Shown here in pieces: positions 8,604 through 12,397 of a DNA stretch of 12,397 nucleotides. Numbering within the stretch: the first letter of the stretch is position 1; every line of letters begins with the position of its first letter. The stretch comes from Monoraphidium neglectum (taxonomy: Eukaryota > Chlorophyta > Chlorophyceae > Sphaeropleales > Selenastraceae). Below the pieces are notes generated by a model that was given only the letters and a program-made list of their open reading frames with translations, had not been told where the DNA came from and made no database searches. Where the stretch lies: contig NW_014012796.1 in the NCBI RefSeq assembly GCF_000611645.1, forward strand, positions 1 through 12,397, given 5' to 3'. The translations under genes and the position numbers were made by a program.

Positions 8604-8638
8604 CGGGTTGTTTGCGTGCGCGTGCGTGCGTGTGTGGG
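8530..8638. repeat. (GT/GCGT)n microsatellite after gene A
   Basis: A run of TGTG and TGCG units of about 110 bases begins some 25 bases after the gene A stop. It creates spurious open frames on both strands (Cys/Val/Arg-rich on plus, Thr/His/Arg-rich on minus). Confidence 0.9.
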
Positions 8639-9359
8639 TGTTGTGGCCATGGTTGCTGCTTGCCTGGCGGCGGAGCCTGACGTGACGGACGCTACCATTT
8701 CCTTTCACACACGGCCCCCACTTGGAGCTGGTTGCGTTGTCGGCAGGTTTTTGTTGTGCGCCTCGCTGGCTCGCACTGTATGGTGGCGCGTACAGTTGTT
8801 TTTTGGGCTGGCGGTTGAAGCTTGCGCGTGCTGTGTGCTGTCTCGTGACTGTGCAACTAACGGCCCTGCCAAAGACTTAGCGTTCTGTTTGTGTGGATCG
8901 AAAATTGCGTTGTTGCGTGGTGTACTTCATCAGCCTGGTTTTCGGGTGTTTGCGTGTGCTTCACCGCAGCTTTTGATAAACACGGCCATGAAGCTGGGGT
9001 GATGGCCGCACTGAGGTGGCGGACACTCACTCAGCTCAGCCTGCATCTCTAATTGGGCAGCAGTGCGCAACGCCACAAACACCCCCTCCTCATCGGCCAT
9101 AAATGCGCTCATGTTTCACAATCAAGAAAGGTTGTGAACATGGTTCTGCATTGATTGCGGGGTCAGCCCACATCGCACAGCCGGCAACCGCTTCAGCATC
9201 TCTGGCTTCAAGTCTAAGACTGCCTGGTGCCTGGTCTGCCTGCCAGCTGCTGTTCAATCTGCGCCCTCAACAGCAGATGCAAGCAACGAGAAGGTAAATG
9301 GATGCTGCACAGTGGTGCGCCAAACAGTCTAGCTTGCATCCAGCGGGTGCTGGCAGCCC
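8639..9359. other. Intergenic region between gene A and the second unit
   Basis: Apart from the weak minus-strand ORF at 8930-9112 I see no supported gene. The part from 8640 to 8930 is T/G-rich on the plus strand, as expected for a 3' UTR of gene A, but contains no TGTAA. Confidence 0.35.
8930..9112 (-). CDS. Small hypothetical ORF, possibly the first exon of a minus-strand gene
   Basis: The frame begins M-S-A-F-M-A-D-E-E-G-V-F-V-A-L-R-T-A-A-Q and continues L-E-M-Q-A-E-L-S-E-C, with moderately biased codons. It can be read as a 60-residue ORF ending at 8930, or as an exon ending at 9031 with the good donor GA|GTGAGT. No matching downstream exon or TGTAA signal was found between 8650 and 9030. 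No family is recognised; it may be a remnant or a chance ORF. Confidence 0.25.
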   Translation of the reverse strand: MSAFMADEEGVFVALRTAAQLEMQAELSECPPPQCGHHPSFMAVFIKSCGEAHANTRKPG

Positions 9360-9610
9360 CCCCAGCAGTCAAAATGCGTACAGCGGCTGAACAGAGTGAC
9401 CTGCCCCAAGCAGGCGCTGAGCCAAAATGCATTGGTTTCACATCATTTTCTTTGCAGGGAGTATGCCCAACAACACTGATCTGATTGCCAGGTAGGACGC
9501 ATTTCAAGTCTGCCAGGTCCCTGCTGCTTTAATCTGGTGCCATACCACCACATGTGCATGTCTGATCGCCAATCTGCACACGTGAACACCCATGCATGTC
9601 GCAGTGCTGC
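9360..9610 (-). pseudogene. Decayed copy of the 3' exons of gene C
   Basis: The acceptor of the penultimate exon is kept (GGTCTTCGCAG, exon start 9610) and the first codons match gene C (Q-x-C-D). The frame then diverges and meets TAA at 9531-9529. At the position of the gene C donor, GAG|GTGCGT has become GAA|ATGCGT (near 9503-9502), destroying the GT. The last intron end is recognisable by CAGCCGCTGTACGCATTTT (near 9390-9372), but the CTCTAG acceptor of gene C is missing. Three independent lesions indicate a non-functional copy, assuming the gene C model is right. Confidence 0.4.
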
Positions 9611-10154
9611 CTGCGAAGACCGGCGCTGAGCAGGCAGCAGCCACAGCACGCGCAAAGGTTGCATGATGCGATTGTGTTGACAATTCCAGCCCCGTCGGTT
9701 ACATTGAAAAATATTTATGCCCCCAACTTTCTCCTGCACTTGCTTCGCCTTGGTTCCGCTGCCAAAGGTAGATCGTGTTCTGCAGCCGTGGCGCATGCAA
9801 ACTGCCCCTGTGGCGTGCATGTGCGTGTCTTACGCCTCGACGCCGCTTTGCATGCATGCACACGCGTGCGTGCAGCGCTTAGGGGTGTACCCTGCTCACG
9901 CCGCGCCGGCGCACGCCGGTGCCTCCCGCTCTGCGCTGGCTGGCCCGGGCCCCGGCAACCGGCAGAGGGCTGGCGGCCCACAACGCTCGGCTTCCTTCAA
10001 AGAAGAATGCACGCGAACTATCGTAGCTACTAAAATAGAAAACGGAACTGGTACCAAAGGAAAACTCACGTACAGTATCATACACACAATTATTACGGTA
10101 GCTTACTGCACCAATAGTCTGGACTTCTCCACCAACCCGATTGTTTCGCTACAG

Positions 10155-10201
10155 CCTGTCACGAGAGAAGGCTGAAGGGCGTCTACCGGTACTGCTGCTA
10201 G
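10155..10201 (+). other. Conserved exon-like element upstream of gene B (possible 5' UTR exon)
   Basis: This 47-base block follows a pyrimidine-rich acceptor (TTGTTTCGCTACAG) and ends at TAG|GTGAGA. It is the counterpart of 5163-5211. The intron to the next exon would run 10202-10357, ending in the acceptor CACCGTCCCACAG. Confidence 0.35.
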
Positions 10202-10377
10202 GTGAGAGCAGGCCATGGACTGGTGCGCGAGTGCCCATTGCTCCAGCTCGGTGCAACTTGCCCCCATGGCACATGCTGCTGCCTTAGGAGAGCATCTGCA
10301 AAATAGAAGGATACTTCAACTACCTTAGAGGCGTAGTCAGCCGTCACCGTCCCACAGGGGGGCGCGGAGCTTGGCAA

Positions 10378-12223
10378 ATGTGCATCGAGTGTCAGCGGCA
10401 AGCAGCAGAGTGCTCAATGCGAAAGTGGTCCCTGCAAAGTTCGTGCCTTTTGCCGCCCTCTTGCCTGCAAACGTCAGCGGAGACATGCTTCGCATGCTGT
10501 CGGTGCCAAGCAGCACACACACGCACAGCACATGCGTTGGCGCAACAGTGTTTTCGATCGGGCTCCCATTCCCCTTGGATGCCCGCAGGTTGTCTGCTCA
10601 GGGGGGTGTCTTCAACTGCTTATAATAAGCCGACCAGCAGCAAAAGGATGCAGGAGGATCGAGTGGTGGTGCATCAGGACGGTCAGTCGCCTCGCGCTTA
10701 TCCACACAACACGCGAGCCTATGAAGTGCTGATGGGTGTGACAGGCAGTGTGGTTGGGGCGCTGCGGCAAGCCGCTTCTGGCCTCAACTATGCAGGCAGC
10801 ATGCGAGTTCCTGCTGGGCAGTACGAAATCGTGCCAGGTGAGTAGGGAGTACCATGGCTGAACTTGTATCGCCTTTGTTCACAGAGGTCCCCGACACAGA
10901 TGCGCCAGCTAAATGAGGCGAGAAAGGCTATTTCTTGTTGGCCAGCACTAACCTTTGGTTGAAGTGTTCCGTTGCATCTTGTGAGCATGGTGTGGCAACG
11001 ACGCCGCGTGCCCCGCAGCTGTGGGCGCATTGTGCAGCAGGCCCGCGTGTTTGTGCCTGGTTCCTCACATCCACATCAGACATCACCGTATTGTATGTGC
11101 CGAAATTGCTCGCAAATCTGCTGCATCCCCGCCCGCCCTGTTTTGTCCTTTGCTCACACTGTACCCTATCACCGCCACCGGGCTCTCCTTGCACCTTGCC
11201 GTTTCATCACCTCTGCCCATCACGGCTTTCGCCTGGGCCTCTGCGCATGCCCCACAGCAGCGGGTGAGGTGCTGCAGGGGTTTGTGACCGTGCTTGTCGC
11301 CAGTCCGCTGGTACTACATCCCTAGACACTGTTTGTGGAGCAGGCAAACATAATTCAGCAGCCGTCCTCGTTCGCAGTAATTGCAACCGCATGCTTCAAC
11401 TTGTGCAACTTGTTAGCCACAGCTTGTCAATTCATAATTCACCCAGACCCTGCAGCATCACGTGCATGCTCTTCAAGTACTGTATGTTGCATTCGTGTGT
11501 CAACACAACCCTCCTCTGTATCACATGTGATGCTGGTGCATGCATCCATGTAGGAACTGGCGCATCAAGGCGGTCATGGTGGCCGCGGCTGTGGTCGCTG
11601 CTGTGGCCATTTGGCTCAGGTGCGCAAGGAGTACCGCACACCACCTGGTGGTTCAACCCACCGCTGTGCCTCACCCAGCTGTTTCCTGGTGTGGCTTGGC
11701 TTGGCGTCCACACAGGAACGACCATTGCATCCCCTTTTGATGATGCACGTGCCTTGAGTGTGCCCCGCACGCTCGCCTGCGCCTCACGCCGATGCAAACT
11801 TTGCCTGCAACTGGCCCTGACCTGACAGCAACTGCGACTGCCAACCTGATGCTGCGGGAGCTGGAGCTGCTCAGGGACGACATAGCGCAGATCAAGGAGC
11901 AGCTCAGGGACGACATGGCGCAGATCAAGGAGCAGCTCAGGGTCGACGTGGCGCAGATCAAGGAGCTGCTCAGCGCGCGCGCGACGGGCGGCCGCTTCCC
12001 AATGTCTGCAGCCAGCAGCACTTCGTCCTCACCGCGCGCCAACGCCTTGGCTACAGCATCCACAGCGGGAGGGCTGGCCCCTGCAGGATCCCCATGTGAT
12101 TCGCAGGAGCTGGATCAGGATTTCGTCGAAGCTGTGCGGTTGATCAGGGGCGCTGCAGCGGCGTATGGTGTGCCAGCCGACTTTGGAAAATTTGACGAGC
12201 TAACACGTGCTGTGCCGGAGTAA
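10378..12223 (+). CDS. Gene B: two-exon protein of unknown family with a coiled-coil repeat
   Basis: Proposed coding exons are 10378-10837 (donor CCAG|GTGAGT) and 11829-12223 (acceptor CTGACAG), joined in phase 1, giving 284 residues ending R-A-V-P-E and TAA. ATG 10378 is the first ATG after the acceptor at 10357. The part before 10648 is Cys-rich with unclear coding character, so M-Q-E-D-R-V-V-V-H-Q-D-G at 10648 is an alternative start (194 residues); a further acceptor-like CCCGCAG at 10589 supports a shorter exon. Residues about 166-198 are three 11-residue units (L-R-D-D-x-A-Q-I-K-E-Q type), predicting a helical coiled coil. A Ser/Ala-rich linker and an acidic helical end with D-F-V-E-A-V-R-L-I-R-G follow. 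Extra exons inside the long intron cannot be excluded. No TGTAA was found after the stop. No similarity to protein A is seen. Confidence 0.5.
10941..11705. repeat. Duplicated segment R2, right copy, inside the long intron of gene B
   Basis: This is the counterpart of 6161-6915, in the same orientation and at the same place relative to the gene: within the phase-1 intron that follows the first coding exon. The most similar block is 11202-11283. Confidence 0.6.
11864..11973 (+). repeat. 33-bp tandem repeat, three units plus a partial, in gene B
   Basis: Units at 11864-11896, 11897-11929 and 11930-11962 are near-identical, and the first 11 bases of a fourth follow (11963-11973). Each encodes one 11-residue unit: E-L-L-R-D-D-I-A-Q-I-K, E-Q-L-R-D-D-M-A-Q-I-K, E-Q-L-R-V-D-V-A-Q-I-K. 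Spacing of Leu, Ile/Met/Val and Ile fits a hendecad coiled coil. Confidence 0.9.
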
Positions 12224-12316
12224 TCCTGACACAAGGATCATGTGTATGTGCTGCATCCATATTTGTTGTCTGTACAACCCCAATGCAAAGGGACCACTCA
12301 ACATGCAAGTGTTAGA

Positions 12317-12351
12317 GTGTGTGTGTGCGCACGTGCGTGCGTGCGTGTGTG

Positions 12352-12383
<32 letters not shown>

Positions 12384-12397
12384 TGTGAGCGTGTGTA
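12317..12397. repeat. (GT/GCGT)n microsatellite after gene B, running to the window end
   Basis: It begins about 95 bases after the gene B stop and continues to the end of the window. Composition matches the array after gene A at 8530-8638. Confidence 0.9.

Larger units (their letters stand above)
9360..10215. repeat. Duplicated segment R1, right copy
   Basis: This is the counterpart of 4165-5225, in the same orientation. It contains the decayed gene C copy, the CTTCGCCTTGGTTCC block near 9743, the CGCCGCTTTGCATGCATGCA block near 9841 and the exon-like element at 10155-10201. It is about 200 bases shorter than the left copy and lacks its A/T-rich island and inverted repeat. Confidence 0.6.

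Noticed and set aside
8190..8708. Minus-strand ORFs rich in T-H and T-R repeats
   Set aside because: They are translations of the GT/GC microsatellite and the complement of gene A exon 5.
9717..10175. Plus-strand ORF containing N-G-T-G-T-K-G-K-L-T-Y-S-I
   Set aside because: No codon bias, and it runs through the duplicated upstream region, including the R1 part that has no matching frame in the left copy.

Overview
This window looks like nuclear DNA from a green alga (Chlorophyta, probably a chlorellalean or volvocalean relative). It is GC-rich, with short exons, strongly G/C-ending codons in the credible exons, GT-AG introns with pyrimidine-rich acceptors, TGTAA-type poly(A) signals and long (GT/GC)n microsatellites. 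That placement is inference. No operon-like gene packing, rRNA, tRNA or CRISPR was seen. Long open frames are common in any GC-rich sequence, so exons were called only where codon bias, splice signals and intron phase agreed.

Left part (1-3626). The last exon of a plus-strand gene (42-115) is followed by a long 3' UTR with TGTAA at 678-682. Facing it is the best-supported gene of the window: a six-exon minus-strand gene (3626 to 1879) encoding a 204-residue SRPBCC/START-like (polyketide cyclase/dehydrase-type) protein with an odd Gln/Trp-rich C-terminal tail. Its likely poly(A) signal (TTACA, 733-737) lies about 50 bases from that of the facing gene, so the two transcripts seem to converge almost end to end.

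Right part (4107-12397). This is an old, diverged tandem duplication with a period of about 5 kb. Each unit has (i) a minus-strand gene, apparently intact at its 3' end in the left unit (C, 4107-4379) and decayed in the right unit (9360-9610), (ii) a short exon-like element with conserved splice sites (5163-5211 and 10155-10201), (iii) a plus-strand gene (A, 5324-8504; B, 10378-12223) whose long intron carries a recognisable repeat (6161-6915 and 10941-11705), and (iv) a GT/GC microsatellite after the stop. The non-coding segments align by eye, but the proteins of A and B do not. I recognise no family for A, B or C. B contains three exact-length 11-residue coiled-coil repeats.

Stretches without a supported gene: 738-1878 (probable 3' UTR of the SRPBCC gene), 3627-4038 (upstream of the SRPBCC gene), 4380-5162 (unresolved 5' part of C plus shared upstream region of A), 8505-9442 (microsatellite and one weak minus-strand ORF), and 9611-10154 (duplicated upstream region of B).
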